A stretch of DNA of 64,000 nt from Epiperipatus broadwayi. Taxonomy: Eukaryota > Onychophora > Udeonychophora > Euonychophora > Peripatidae. The position numbers were made by a program, and so were the translations under genes. Below, piece by piece: positions 13,690-25,839 of the stretch. The notes beneath the pieces are model-generated. The model was not told the origin of the DNA. It made no database searches and was given only the letters and a program-made list of their open reading frames with translations. Position 1 is the first letter of the stretch, and every line of letters starts with the position of its first letter. The stretch lies in the NCBI GenBank assembly GCA_028023455.1, contig JAQFVV010006293.1, positions 4,041,059-4,105,058 of the forward strand, given 5' to 3'.

Positions 13690-14617
13690 ATCTTTCTAAT
13701 GGAGATTCTCTTTTCCCTTTACATTATTATTTTTTATCAATTATTTTCAGGGTATATTCAACCTATATATGAAACCAGTATTTTCTTTATTGTTTTTTTT
13801 TTTAATAATATATAAGCATATTATGGGCTCAGTGCCAAAGAAATAATCATTTTTGGAGTTATAAAATCCGTTTTTCATCAGATAATTTAACTAACATGAA
13901 CAGTTTTGCACAAACAAGCGCTATAATGCAAGCGATATATATATATTATTTAAATATATTTACTTTCCTAGCTATATAGCAATACATATGCATTATTATA
14001 TTAACTGTTACACACACACATATATATATATGTTTTTGTTTGCCTAATATATATATATTAAAATTTTAAATTTAATCTATATTCCAACACATATATCTAG
14101 CATTAAAAATCTATTATAATATAATTTTTTTGTTACTTTTATTTTGTGAGCTATATTATAATTAAAAGGTTGCTTAATAAATGGATTTAAAAAAAATCAC
14201 AGAATCAGATCAAATCTACTACTTTTCATCTAAAAAATAATTATTTAATTATAATATTAGCAACATATTGAAATGAATAAATATAATATCAATAAAATTG
14301 CTTTGTATTTATTGAATTGCTTGCATTTTAATAATACATTGTATATAATTTATCAGATTTTTATTTTCTTTCACGATTCTTTTCATCTTTCAGATATAAT
14401 CCAATGCACGAAATATCTAGCGGCTTATTAACAAAGAACTTTAACAATAACAAGAAAGTAAAAATATGTTACTCCATTTAATATCTAAATTTAACAAATA
14501 AAAATATAGGTGATAAATTCTTTTTTTTAACTATCTAAGATTTTTAATAAAATGTTATTATATATATGTATACAAAATAAAAAATAAAGTAACAATATTA
14601 AATAAGTTACAGCAAAT
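13690..14617. other. AT-rich non-coding stretch
   Basis: No gene seen. It contains several short (TA)n runs (13602-13614, 13938-13950, 14020-14062) and long A/T tracts. Confidence 0.5.
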
Positions 14618-14626
14618 TAAAAACTT

Positions 14627-14728
14627 ATTTTTTTTTTTTCATGTGTCAAAGCGTCGGCCGGAAAGCGAACCCGGGACAACTGCTTGTAAGGCAGCTGTGC
14701 TGACCACTTGGCCACCAACGCTTGACAG
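14627..14728 (-). mobile_element. tRNA-Gly-derived SINE, copy 2
   Basis: On the minus strand, a near-complete pseudo-tRNA has a full 7-bp acceptor stem (GCGTTGG with CCGACGC), box A TGGCCAAGTGG, an anticodon loop CTTACAA and box B GGTTCGCTTTCC. The body matches what I know of animal tRNA-Gly(UCC), but the anticodon has drifted to UAC. It continues as TTTGACACATG and an A-tail. A perfect 9-bp target-site duplication TAAAAACTT lies at 14618-14626 and 14729-14737. It starts with CTGTCAA, which pairs with the TTTGACA after the tRNA, so the acceptor stem is extended. The duplication and tail show it was retrotransposed and is not a tRNA gene in place. Confidence 0.92.
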
Positions 14729-14739
14729 TAAAAACTTCT

Positions 14740-17700
14740 TTAATATCTTTTAACATGTATTGAGAAATGCAATAAAACTGCAAATACCCTATATTTATAT
14801 ATATTACTTCAATTATACACTAGCCAAAAAAACAGTAAATAAACAAACAAACAAAAAAACATTAAAATTCATATGATAATGTTTATTAATAATTATTTTT
14901 TAGTTCATGTTGACAGCAAATACATTTTATTAGTTATTTATTATCCTTTCCAAATTTCTTATGTAATATTTCACATAATAAAATGTTTTCTAAGTGTACA
15001 CAAATTTTTGGCATTTTATGATACACTAGCATCCATTTTTTACTTAGAACATCATATGTAATTATGTTTATTAATTAAAAATTTTTGGATTATGTTGAAA
15101 GCAAATACATTTTATTCTTCTTTTATTATTTTTTACAAATTTAATATGCAATGTTTTACATAATCAAATGATAAGTGTACACAAAATTTTAGAATATATT
15201 TAATGCTGATACTGACTTAAAACATCAAATAATTATAAAGTTGTAATTATTTATTAAGTGCACAGGAAATATATGTAAATACTTTTAAGACAGGTTTTAA
15301 CCTGTATCAAATGCACTTTAAAATTTATAATAGTCATCAATATCTTTATTTTGCCAATAGAGGGACCGCTCAAACCGTGACACAAGATAGTGACTTTTAT
15401 AAAGATAAGAATGGCCATCTTATCTTTAACCTAACTTTCCACTTATATAGGCCAATCTGAAGCATCTTGATTTGGGAGCATGAAGCTGTTGTTCTCTCCA
15501 CTGTTTAAGTACACTATTTCCTATATAAATTAACATTCATGAAATCTTGAGATTTACAATGAGTTAATATTATGATCTTTATACTGGAAATATATAAATT
15601 ATAGTAAAGTTGTAATTATTTATTATACAGATAGTTTTTTGATAACAAGATTACTATTATTTTTCTATAAAAGATAAAAAATTATTTTAAAAAAAGAATA
15701 TTATCCAGAGAATATTTAATTGCTATAAAGGACAGACATTTTGATATTCATTTTATTTAAAAAATAATATGGTATGTCAATTTTTTTCTTCCTGTCCTTA
15801 TTTTTTAACCGAATGAATGAGTTAACATACACTTAATAAAATATATGTGTGTCCCCTCAATAATTGTTATTATTGTATATTATTTAAAATTTTGTCTATA
15901 CTATAATATTAATGTAAATGCATACAATACATAGAAAAATTATCCGTGTTGTACATTTCTGCATGTTGAAAAGTAGTTCAATAAACAATACATTTTCTAT
16001 TTTAATCAAAGTTTATCAACAAAATATAAGCTATTATGTGCAATGTATGGTGCATATGAAAGATGCCTGGAACAAAATATATTGGATATCATGGCTTCAT
16101 TGAATTAGAAAAATGGATTATATAATCTTGCATGTTTGGAGGTGTAAAATAGCAGAGTCTAGAGTTTAAGATTTATTGATTGTCACTTCCAGTGCACAAA
16201 GTTTGTATAAATTTCCAAGTGTTAAACTATTTGATTATTTTACCTTGCATGATTTATTGCATTGATTCAATAATGGACTCTAAAACTCAAAATCCCTGTT
16301 ACTTCTAGTGCTCAAACTTTGTGTGAACTCCAAGCAATAAACAACTCCATTATTTTTATTAGTGGACTATAATAATCTGGATAGATAATTTCTGGTTGGT
16401 GATAGCTTTTTATTATTTATTTTATTTTATAATTCAGTCAATAACAGTTATATATCAATTTTATGACAAATATTAGATAATCATATAAATTAGCTATGAG
16501 CTGCATATATAATCCCCCCCCCCCAGCTTTTTTGCTATCTAAAATATTTTTGGTTTCACTTTAAATTTGAACCTTAGATCACAAGCATGACAGGTAAAGC
16601 AAATTAATTAATGTATCGTGAGTTCACTCATAAAATACATATATTTAACTATAAATCTCTTCCCATTACTACAGCTTTAGAACTTTTGTATAAAATATAT
16701 ACTTTATTTATTTTATATAGCACATTTAAACTTTTCAGTTTTTATAAATTACTTGTAATGTGATATTTGTTGTTTCATAACAAAAGAAAAAATTATAGAT
16801 ATGCTTCCCATCTTGAAAAAAGAACAGTATTATATTAAACTAAGGAAGTGTAAATTGTGAATTGATAACATGAAAGATTAATTATGAATTATTGAAAAGC
16901 AAAATACTGGAGAGCAAACAAAAGATGAAAAAAAATTAAATGATAAAAAATGTGATAAGCTAACTACACTATTTCAAAATTGCTAATTATATATAATGTT
17001 ATTTGTCTGACAGTTTGTGAGGTTGATATTTTAGTAATAATTATATGTTAAACTATTTCTATCATTTAGTATAAATTGCTAAATGTCTTTAGAAATAATG
17101 AAATTATTTAAAGTAGAAAGTTTAATAGTTTGAATTTTTCTATAAACATTTAACAATTAATGTTGTCCAACATATAATTACTAATATACATGTTAATTTA
17201 TATATTATAATGTATTATCCTGGTTATGCATTCCGTATGTTTATAGAAATTTTTTTTTGAGCCATTCATTTATTTATTATAAGATTGTTAGTTATTGGAA
17301 TTTTCAATTGATGTCTTTTCTAACTTTATCTCATTATGTCAAATTTTAAGTCATTATAAACATATCAGTATACAAAATAATATTTTCAGTTTGGTCTTTC
17401 CTTTTATTTTAAAAATCATATTCAATCTGTTTTAAAAAATTGCTTGAATAAAAGAATATTCATTTTCTTTTAATAAGGGTTAGAGTGATATCTTGTCTAA
17501 TTTTATTTTATTATGTTTAAGTTTAAGTTTGATTTCTGTTATGTTTTAAAACAAAACAATATGTGATGAAGTTCAGCATCCTGTTTTAAAAGTCACTGAT
17601 TAAAATTAAAATATTTAAGTTTAAAGATGTATTTTTTTAAAGACTAAATAACATTGCTTATCACTATATTTAATAGGGATATAAATAAACAAAGCAAAAC

Positions 17701-19245
17701 TCTCCATACAGTATTGCCACACTGTGCCAACCAGAGTAATGGTCATGTGATGCTTAAGGGGTATAAATAGTTAAACAATGATTATATTTACATTATACTT
17801 GTGTGTATGTGAATATATGTATACATGTATGGTCTGTGTGTAGAAAATTATTGTATAAGATTTTAAAATTAAAGAATGATGTATTTTTTCTTTTTGTTTT
17901 AAAAATTAAAATTCTAAAAGAACATGTCAACCTCAGTGATTACTCAATAAGACTAAAGAAATAAACCTGAAAGTACTCATATCAATGTTTGAACTGATTA
18001 CCTCATAAAACTATGTTAACAACAAAGAGTATATATAAGCTTGTGACTTCAAGTGGAGGTCTTACTCATACTTGCAGTTTCTACATAGGATGTATATTTG
18101 GCAGTTTAATCAGTATAACACATTAATCATTAAATATTTTTTTAAAGAAAGAAGTGATATGTCTATACATTTGAAAATGTATATTTTTGATAACATTATG
18201 AATAACCAGACAGAAAAGTTCGATGTTTATTTCTGGGACAAAATGGTGATATTGGAGACTTTTCAAAATAACAACAAGAGGAAAATTTATAATCGTGATA
18301 GTGTTTGGAAAGTTTTTACAAAAGAAATTTTATTTAAATTCAATCTGGATATTTATATGCATATGTACTTTATCAAAATGTATATAATTGTTAAATGATA
18401 AAATTGACAATTTACAATAATACCTTGTTGAAATGGAATGATTATTTTGTTGAAAGAATGATAAAAGTTTTGATGCAATACATTGTGGTATAATGTGTTT
18501 AATACCATCTAGTAAAGTGATTTAAATTATGAAATGTTAAAGTGTTTACTACAAATTTATATACATGCTCATGCCATACAGTACCTATGTATTATTAATA
18601 CCCTAATGGATAAAGTAATAATTACTTTGAAATGAAAATTATAATAGCTGAAATATTAGATAAACCAACCATAAAAATTAATGTCTGTTTACAGTCATAT
18701 TTCATAGTCTTAAGAAATAAATGTGGATGGGAAAATTAATGAAAAGTAAAGAAGTTAAAAAATATTAAAATTAATTGTTAATTTTATGAATCAGTTTTAA
18801 AATCTTTTACGCTTTCAGCAGACAGACATATATAAAAGCAAATCAAACAGTCAAAGAATTTGCCAGTGCATTCATTTTTATTTGAAACACGCTTGTCATG
18901 TCTAAATATATTTCCTTACATTTTACACAGATTTAATAACAAAACTTGCGAACTGCATCAATTTGTTAAATTTAGGATTCTTTTTGATCTTAATTTTTTA
19001 TCATTAAAATTATTTGTATTTTATTCTACATTAATCAAGTACATTATGAACTGTAAAATTATATATTAACCATATGAATATACTCCATTTATAATAAAAA
19101 GCATTATAACTTTGGGTTTTTAAATCAGTTATAGAAATATACATGCATAAATATATAAATACAACATTGTGTTAATTGGTAAAAATATATTTTTGATTTT
19201 TACTGTTAAATTTTATTATTGTTTAACAAAAACTGCACAAAATGT
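14740..19245. other. AT-rich stretch without supported genes
   Basis: No convincing gene. Several small ORFs (for example 18072-18398, 108 codons) have AT-biased, low-complexity products with no recognisable motif. A TATAAATAG box at about 17762 follows a slightly GC-richer patch (17710-17760), but no gene follows it. Between 15350 and 15480 lies one copy of a short palindromic repeat (separate entry). A C-run occurs at 16515-16525. Confidence 0.5.
15401..15427. repeat. Palindromic core of a short MITE-like repeat, copy 1
   Basis: A near-perfect 27-bp palindrome is centred on TGGCCA with AAAGATAAG/CTTATCTTT arms. Its right flank (ATATAGGCCAATCTGAAG near 15451-15470) resembles, in reverse orientation, the left flank of a second palindrome at 35999-36025. 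This indicates a dispersed foldback repeat of at least 70 bp. Confidence 0.6.
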
Positions 19246-19250
19246 CTTAC

Positions 19251-19417
19251 CTAATGTCGTACTTCAGCAGGTTTTCTACAATTGTGGAATCCACATTCAT
19301 TGAGACAACATTTGAAGATGCCATCACAATCCTTATCTACATTACATTGATTTGGAGGGCATGTTCCATATTTTGTTGGAATTACTGTTGGACATTCCCC
19401 TATTTTTAGCATTGGAG
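19251..19417 (-). CDS. WAP-domain exon (C-terminal exon of secreted WAP protein)
   Basis: On the minus strand an exon follows an AG acceptor at 19419-19418 and encodes about 55 residues ending in a TAG stop at 19253-19251. It contains a complete whey acidic protein (four-disulfide core) domain: Cys residues occur in GECP, TCPP, QCN, DKDC, KCC, NEC and HNC, which is the eight-cysteine pattern with its central Cys-Cys pair. WAP proteins are small secreted protease inhibitors or antimicrobials, and the fold is also used in some venoms; which applies here is unknown. The acceptor is phase 1, matching the phase-1 donor of the WAP exon at 47179-47325. Oddities: a (TA)n array replaces the polypyrimidine tract, and a strong GTAAG donor begins directly after the stop codon. 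Confidence 0.8.
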
Positions 19418-19419
19418 CT

Positions 19420-19421
<2 letters not shown>

Positions 19422-19472
<51 letters not shown>
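19422..19472. repeat. (TA)n microsatellite at a splice acceptor
   Basis: About 25 uninterrupted TA units end 4-5 bp upstream (minus strand) of the AG acceptor of the WAP exon, where a polypyrimidine tract would normally lie. Confidence 0.95.
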
Positions 19473-19475
<3 letters not shown>

Positions 19476-22214
19476 AAGTAAATACTTAACTTACAACATC
19501 TATGGACATTTTACATATTTCAACATCAGTGTTTGTTTTTTTTTGAAATAAAATATTACTGTTTGAAAGATGGTAAAATTTCCATAGAATAAAATAAATT
19601 AAATTCATATATGTAACATTTTAGATCAAATATCATAACAATATACAATAAATATTTTAAAATATTTTTTAATCTATAATAAGTCAATATTTAACAAAAA
19701 TAAAGCAGCCTATTTTCATGCCAGTTTGACTAAAATACTTTGGTTAAAAATATTTAAATCAATCATGCAATGTATCTAAATATGTTTAAAATTGATTGCA
19801 AGCATGAGAGTTTTCTCAATTTAAGCATTTCCAACAATATATAAAATTCATATATTTTTTATTTTTATTTTTTATATGTCAAATGCATTGACCGGGAAGT
19901 GAACCCAGGGCAGCTGCTTGGAAGGCAGCTATGCTAACCACTAGGCCACAATGGTTGACTAAAATTCATATCTACTCTGTTGTCTCATTGGTGAATGAAT
20001 ATTTGTCTGATGATGTCACAACCATGTTTATGCAGAAGAAGTAATTCTGTCATTAAATATAAAATTTTGGAAAAAAAAATCAGTATGAGTACTCTTGATT
20101 AAACAGTCACAAAGGCTGATTCATAATTTGACATTAAGGCATTCCATGTTTTTATAGTCTATCAGTCCCTTAACATAATTCTGATGAATGACATATTTAG
20201 AAATGTTAACAAACTTTTATAATTTAGCAGTGTTTAATAAAAAACATATTTACATTAAATCTTAAAAAAAATTGTTAAAGCAATCATTAAAAAAAATTTA
20301 CAAATATTATATTCAATAAAAAAAATTTCAAAAACAACTTGCATTTTTGTATTCTATTACAGTCAGCTGCATAAACAGCTACAAATGCCGATGTGTTATT
20401 CAACATTAAGGCACTGCATTTGATAAAACAACCAATTCCACAGTAACAATGGCTCTGCCATTATAAAAACATTTGGAAAAAAATATGCTTTTAATTACAG
20501 AAATATGATATTTAAATCATGAAGAAAATGTAATTACAATACATAATTTTATGTTTAAAATGTGATATTTAGTGAGAGAGAGGAATAGATGCTATATTAC
20601 TGTATTTACATTTAATTTGGTTAGTGTATTATTATGTTTATGTGAAGAATTAATAAAAACTGCTCAGAAAAAAATCAGTACAAAGGCTTTATACAACAGA
20701 TGTATAGTATTTAAATTGCAAAGAAAATGTTATTACAGTATATAAATTCATATTTGAAATGTGATATATAGTAAGGGGGGGGTGCTTTAGTACTGTATTT
20801 ACATTTAGTTTTCATTAGCATATAATTGAAGTTGAAATATTGGCCTTTTAGGGTGGCTATATTTCTCATGTTTAATATATAATATTAAAATCTTTTGTTT
20901 AATTTACCTTAAATTTAAAAAAAAATGTTAAAACAATCAATTAAAAAAATCACTGAACTTTACATAGCCCGTGTGCAGTCTGGTATATATAAATTGTAAG
21001 GATTAGCTCAGTCCAATTCTTATAAATTATATATTTAAGAAATAAAAGAAAAAGATGGAGGAAAGTTATTATTTGCCTTGAATACTAATAATTACACAAA
21101 AGGATAAAACCTTCAACAGAAACACCTTAAAAATGCTTATGTGACAGTCAATCAGATGTAATAATAACTGCACGTGGAACTCTCAATTCAAGAACACAAG
21201 CCAGAATTATGAGAAAAAGATGGAAACCCACCTTCTTCTCTACCTAAATTTATATATAAATAAGTAAATGTTTTATCTCTTTTTGCATGTTGACATTTGT
21301 AAAATTAATTTTTTTGAAAGAAGTCTAATACAACAACTTGATACACGATTAAAATTTTTTTTTAAAAGTAAATAAAACGTACTTATTTTCATTTGTTATT
21401 ATTTTAGTTCAAAGTTATTATTTTGTTTACATTTTACAATACAAATACAATATAATATGGTAATAAAAGGATAATGAAATTATGAGTTAAATTCCTAAAG
21501 AATCACTTGATTGTGATAATAATTATAGGTGTGTATGTAAATAGGTTATAAAAAGATGAAAAAATGCTTTATTTTGTTTAAGATTATTTATGTGAAATTA
21601 TTTATTTATTTATTTTATTGTGAAATACAAATATTTGATACCTTATTTTAGATACCAGAACATTCTAAAAGATTATTGTCTAGTGTCTGTACAAGTCTTT
21701 ATTGATAACAATAAGCAAGCTATTGCAAGACACAAGAGAGCCCGGATATTCAAAAAATGCCATGGGAATGCTGAAGCAATAAGAGAAGGGATAGAGAAAC
21801 AAACAAATATATGAAGGTATTATTATTATTTTTTTTGCATTTTCTTACATTTTTGCCTTGGTCAGTAAAAAAATTGTTTACTGTTGCTTTAAATACTGCT
21901 AAATTTAAAAGGAAAATTCATTATGTGTGAACGAACCATGTGCCATTAAAAAGTTAAGTTGTCTCCTTAAATTCTTTTGTTCATTACTTGCCAATTCCAT
22001 TGGCTTGAAAAATCATAACAAAATGTTTTAGTTTCAAAAATAACTTTATTAATGAAAAATAATTGATTATCTAAGAATATGTGAATACATTGTCTTTCTT
22101 GGTAAGAAGTTCTAACATCCTAATTGAGAATCTGAAATGGATCTAAAGTTTAATCCCCTGGAGAATCTCTAATGGAAATGCTAGTATCAAATTTTGTGTG
22201 TGATTGTTTATGTC
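19473..22214. other. AT-rich stretch, mostly non-coding
   Basis: Apart from the SINE at 19854-19959 nothing firm is seen. A G8 run lies at about 20773. At 21650-21816 a plus-strand segment looks weakly exon-like: TTTTAG acceptor, an open frame with a basic patch ARHKRARIFKKCHG ending in a stop, then AAG|GTATT. I do not recognise the product. Confidence 0.4.
19854..19959 (-). mobile_element. tRNA-Gly-derived SINE, copy 3
   Basis: A minus-strand pseudo-tRNA has box A TGGCCTAGTGG, an intact Gly anticodon loop CTTCCAA (UCC), box B GGTTCACTTCC, then ATTTGACATA and an A-rich tail. A perfect 12-bp target-site duplication TAAAATTCATAT lies at 19842-19853 and 19960-19971. Its 5' end GTCAA can pair with TTTGAC downstream of the tRNA part, as in copy 2. 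Of the copies here this one keeps the parental anticodon and so identifies the source tRNA. Confidence 0.92.
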
Positions 22215-23648
22215 TTAGGTGATTTTTGGTATTTGAAAGAGATTCCATGTCTCATTATAGAGGAATTTTGAAGACAGGATAAGGTCTTTACTTTTCAACT
22301 TATTAAGGTGATCGATAAATATGACATCTTGATTTGGAGGTGGGAAGGTGAAGATTAGTTTGCAACGGACAATCCAGATTGTATGAACTAAAAACAATGA
22401 AAGTCTAATGAAAGGAAATTGTCTACTTTGTAAGGAGTCTTTCAATGATAGAATTTTGTAAAAGTCAATGCTCGAACTTTGTGATATTAGCAATCTAATG
22501 CCTACCAGCCGAGGGCATGATTTAATAATATGGTCAAAAGTATCCTCTTGAGTCTTGCAGAGCGGGCATATTGGATCAATATTATTTAGATATCTCTTGA
22601 AGTGTAAAAAGTGATTAGTATGCATGGCATTTTGATTTACCTTAATTAAGAAGGTAAGAAATTTGGGTTCTAATTTAAGAAATTTAAATAAAGAGGTGAT
22701 TTTGTGATTGTTGATTCCTAAGGACGGTTTTATATTATTGATGATTGGGTGCAAAATTAGATGTGCATCCCATATAGAAATTTTGGAGTTGAAAGTCGTA
22801 TTGGTGATTATCTGATATTGGTTGAGATACTGAAGAATAACATCAAGCCAGGAGTTGTTATGAGGTGGTGGTTTGTCAGTTGGGTGTATTACTTCTGAAG
22901 TAATGAAGTTGCCATGTTTTAAAACCAAGTTATAAATCAGGGTATGGGATTTCTGATAGTATAAGGATAGAATAGAATGCAATGACATACCATTCACTTT
23001 ACGATGGAGTTGCATCCCCGCCATACTTATGGAATTTATTTTCCCTCTCCAGAGGAGTTGGGAGCATTGTCTATTGATCTTTCTTATAAATGATTTTGTT
23101 AATGTGATTATGGGAAGATAATAAGCAATTTTGGATATAACTTTCATATTGAGAAGTGATACTTTCTCTTGTAGTGAAAGGTATACCCTAGAGAGTGTTT
23201 GGACTAGTTGAATTGTAGAGTTCAGGAGAGAATTCTGGATATGTTTGGACATAGATGTTTGAGACATGTAAACAGGAAAACCAAGGAAGGCCTGGGGCAT
23301 GGCCAGAAATTTAGAGCTGATTTTTTTTCCTGTTAAGATTTTCCATGAGGCTGATTTATCTGGATTGAATTTTAACTGTGATTCATTTGAGAATTTGTCT
23401 ATTATGTAATATAGAGTTGATAGATGTTTTTGATCTGGGAGTATGACGAGGATGTCATCCATATAAGCGAATAATTTAATGAATTTTCTGAGTCGAGGAA
23501 TGTATACTCCTGGGAGAGAGTTTTCTATCTCCCTTAAAAGAGGGTTCAAGTAGCAAATGAATAACAAGGCACTCAAAGGTGATCCTTGTGGCAGCGAAAT
23601 GTTGGGTAGAAAACCATTTGTGTATGTACCGTTTAATGTAATATGAAC
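22215..23648 (-). pseudogene. 5'-truncated LINE ORF2 fragment (RT C-terminal half)
   Basis: The minus strand is open for about 478 codons from just after an in-frame TAA at 23651-23649 to the stop at 22215. It begins within the RT fingers/palm (HITLNG, then PQGSPLSALLF), has the catalytic YMDD motif, a thumb/connection region (LSRVYLSLQEKVSLLN; FIRKINRQCSQLLWRGK), and a C-terminal CCHC-type motif, CPLCKTQEDTFDH and a later Cys. It aligns end to end with the ORF2 C-terminal halves at 54.6-56.0 kb, so it is a diverged relative of the (TAG)n-flanked family. No genuine start codon exists, and upstream similarity fades by about 23740, as expected for 5' truncation. The 1.4-kb frame without internal stops suggests a fairly recent insertion. 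No (TAG)n array is visible at its 3' side. Confidence 0.85.
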
Positions 23649-23879
23649 TTACTTTACAATAACAAAATGTTTTCTTGAGGGAAAGAAGGTATAAAACAAA
23701 CAACAATCTAACTGAATTCCTGGACAAAGATGTCAATTTTATGAGTTATTAAAGCATTATCAAGAACTGCTAATTGGTGGTAGGTATTTATCAAAATTTT
23801 CAAAAAAAAAAGGGGGAAAGAAAAATTAAAACACTCGAATAACAAATTATTCAATTTTGAACTATTTTATTATCTAAGG

Positions 23880-24349
23880 CAGGGGTGTCCAACAAGTCGA
23901 TCGGGATCCACGGGTTGATCGCAAAGCCATGAGGCCAATCTAGGAAGAGCTGTCGGGTAACGAGTGAAACAAATTAAGTCAAGATTTTCAAGTTTTTTTG
24001 TTATTTTTGTTTTTGTTCTAATTTTTTTCCAATTCTAGATAGGTGAAGTCCACTATGCTCTATCATTATTGAAAATAATATTTTAAATCTTGATTTAATG
24101 TAGCTAATTAGAATTAATAAATATTGTTAATAATTACTCATGTTGCTTTAATCCCCCCTCCCCCCGGACATGAATTTTTTGGCCCAGTAAATGATTTATT
24201 TTTTACTAGGTAGATATATAAAAATAGAATGTATTTCACACCTCACTCCACTTAGATTACCCTTATGATGGCCTATGACATCTAATCAATCGCAACACAA
24301 TTTAAAAATAAAAAGTAGATCTTATGAACATAAAAGTTGTCCACCCCTG
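23880..24349. mobile_element. Non-autonomous hAT-type MITE (470 bp)
   Basis: Terminal inverted repeats begin CAGGGGTGTCCAAC on the left and end GTTGTCCACCCCTG on the right. An exact 8-bp target-site duplication ATCTAAGG lies at 23872-23879 and 24350-24357. The 8-bp duplication and CAGGGGTG ends are typical of hAT elements. There is no transposase ORF, so it must have been mobilised in trans. Confidence 0.92.
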
Positions 24350-24357
24350 ATCTAAGG

Positions 24358-25839
24358 CAATAGTTCTTTTGGCAATCTTCAAGCTATCCATTTTCTTATT
24401 GAAGGCATCATAGGATCAAGATTCAAAGATTGCATTATAAACTTTCCTTTTCCCCCTGAATTGTATAGAACTTTAATAATAAAAAAAGACATTTTTTTTT
24501 AGCACTCTTTATCAAATTTGAAAATGAAGAACAGGTATCTAATTTAAATATATTTGCGCAATATAATTTCTGTATCATATAAATGTTTGTTTATTAATGT
24601 AAGTGAATTAATTCTAGATTTGCATTATTTTTCTTATTTGGCAAAGGCTATCTTGATTATAAAACTATTATTATTTTTATCGCTAACTTATGATAATTTA
24701 ATTTGTCATCAAAAGTATGTATGTCTTCAAAGGTGAATGAATTTTACAGTAGTTTTATTATAGTAGAATAGAGAATGCAGATTTCCCTAAATTTAGATAA
24801 AGTCATTCGAATATATTTTAAAAGTAGAGGCTAGGTATTATTTTGTGTTAGATATTACGCATTTATTTGAACTATTTGGGATATAGAGATATTTAGGAAG
24901 TCGACATGAGTACTCATACAATATTTTTTTTGTATACTGTACTTATATATTTAGCCATGTCATCGTTTTATTTAAAAAATAGCATTAATGAAAATCGGGT
25001 ACTTTAAGCTTAAGGAGAAGTTATTAACTGGAGAGTTAAAGAACTATTTACTTTGGAGAACACATTTATATTATCTGAACTTATTTAACATTTTATATAA
25101 AAAAAAGGAGAAAAAGAAAGTACATGACATAAAATGTTACTTTATTTTATTCATTAATATGGATTGCCTTTGTTAAAGATCCCATTTATGCATGTTTTGC
25201 TGAATTACCCATATTTATATTTTTCTTTGTAATTAAATGAAATAATAGAATAGTTAAAAAAAAGATAAATGTATATATTATTATTATTATTGTCATTCTT
25301 TTGTAAATATAAGCAAACAAATTTATTTAGTTATTAAAAATTGGTTCCTTTTTTTATATATGATTACACCACTTATCAAAATTCTTTGATCATCAATTAT
25401 AATAGCTAATTCATATATTTGACTTATCTGATTTTGATACACTTTATTCTAACGCTAAAAAGGGACTAATATATTGAAATATTAGATTATTTATTTGTCA
25501 AATATAATTTGGATTCAGTAAAATGGCACTTGGATTATTGATTACATTTATCTAATAATTAAATCTCATTCATTTACATAATAGTGTCTTATATATTGAA
25601 AGTTAAGCTATAAAATAATGCCTGATTTATTTTCTTTGAAATAGTAATAATTTGTAGAGCTTAATTAAACTACTTCAACATTTACCTTTCATACTGTTAC
25701 AATTTTAACTTGCCTAAATTCATGGGCTATAATTAAGCTGAATCTCTTTCTTACAGTTAAAATTTTGATGACCAACACAAGGCACAACAAAGCCAACTCA
25801 TTATATAATAATTATACATTATAAATGTATATATAATAA
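24358..25839. other. AT-rich non-coding stretch
   Basis: Nothing beyond short AT-biased ORFs (24554-24736, 24988-25176) with no recognisable product was found here. Confidence 0.5.

Noticed and set aside
14641-14725. Functional tRNA genes at 12.9, 14.7 and 19.9 kb
   Set aside because: Each has an A-rich tail and exact target-site duplications, and two have changed anticodon regions, so they are retrotransposed copies.
18072-18398. 108-codon ORF following a TATAAATAG box at 17762
   Set aside because: AT-biased composition, no recognisable motif, and the box is 300 bp away; chance is sufficient.
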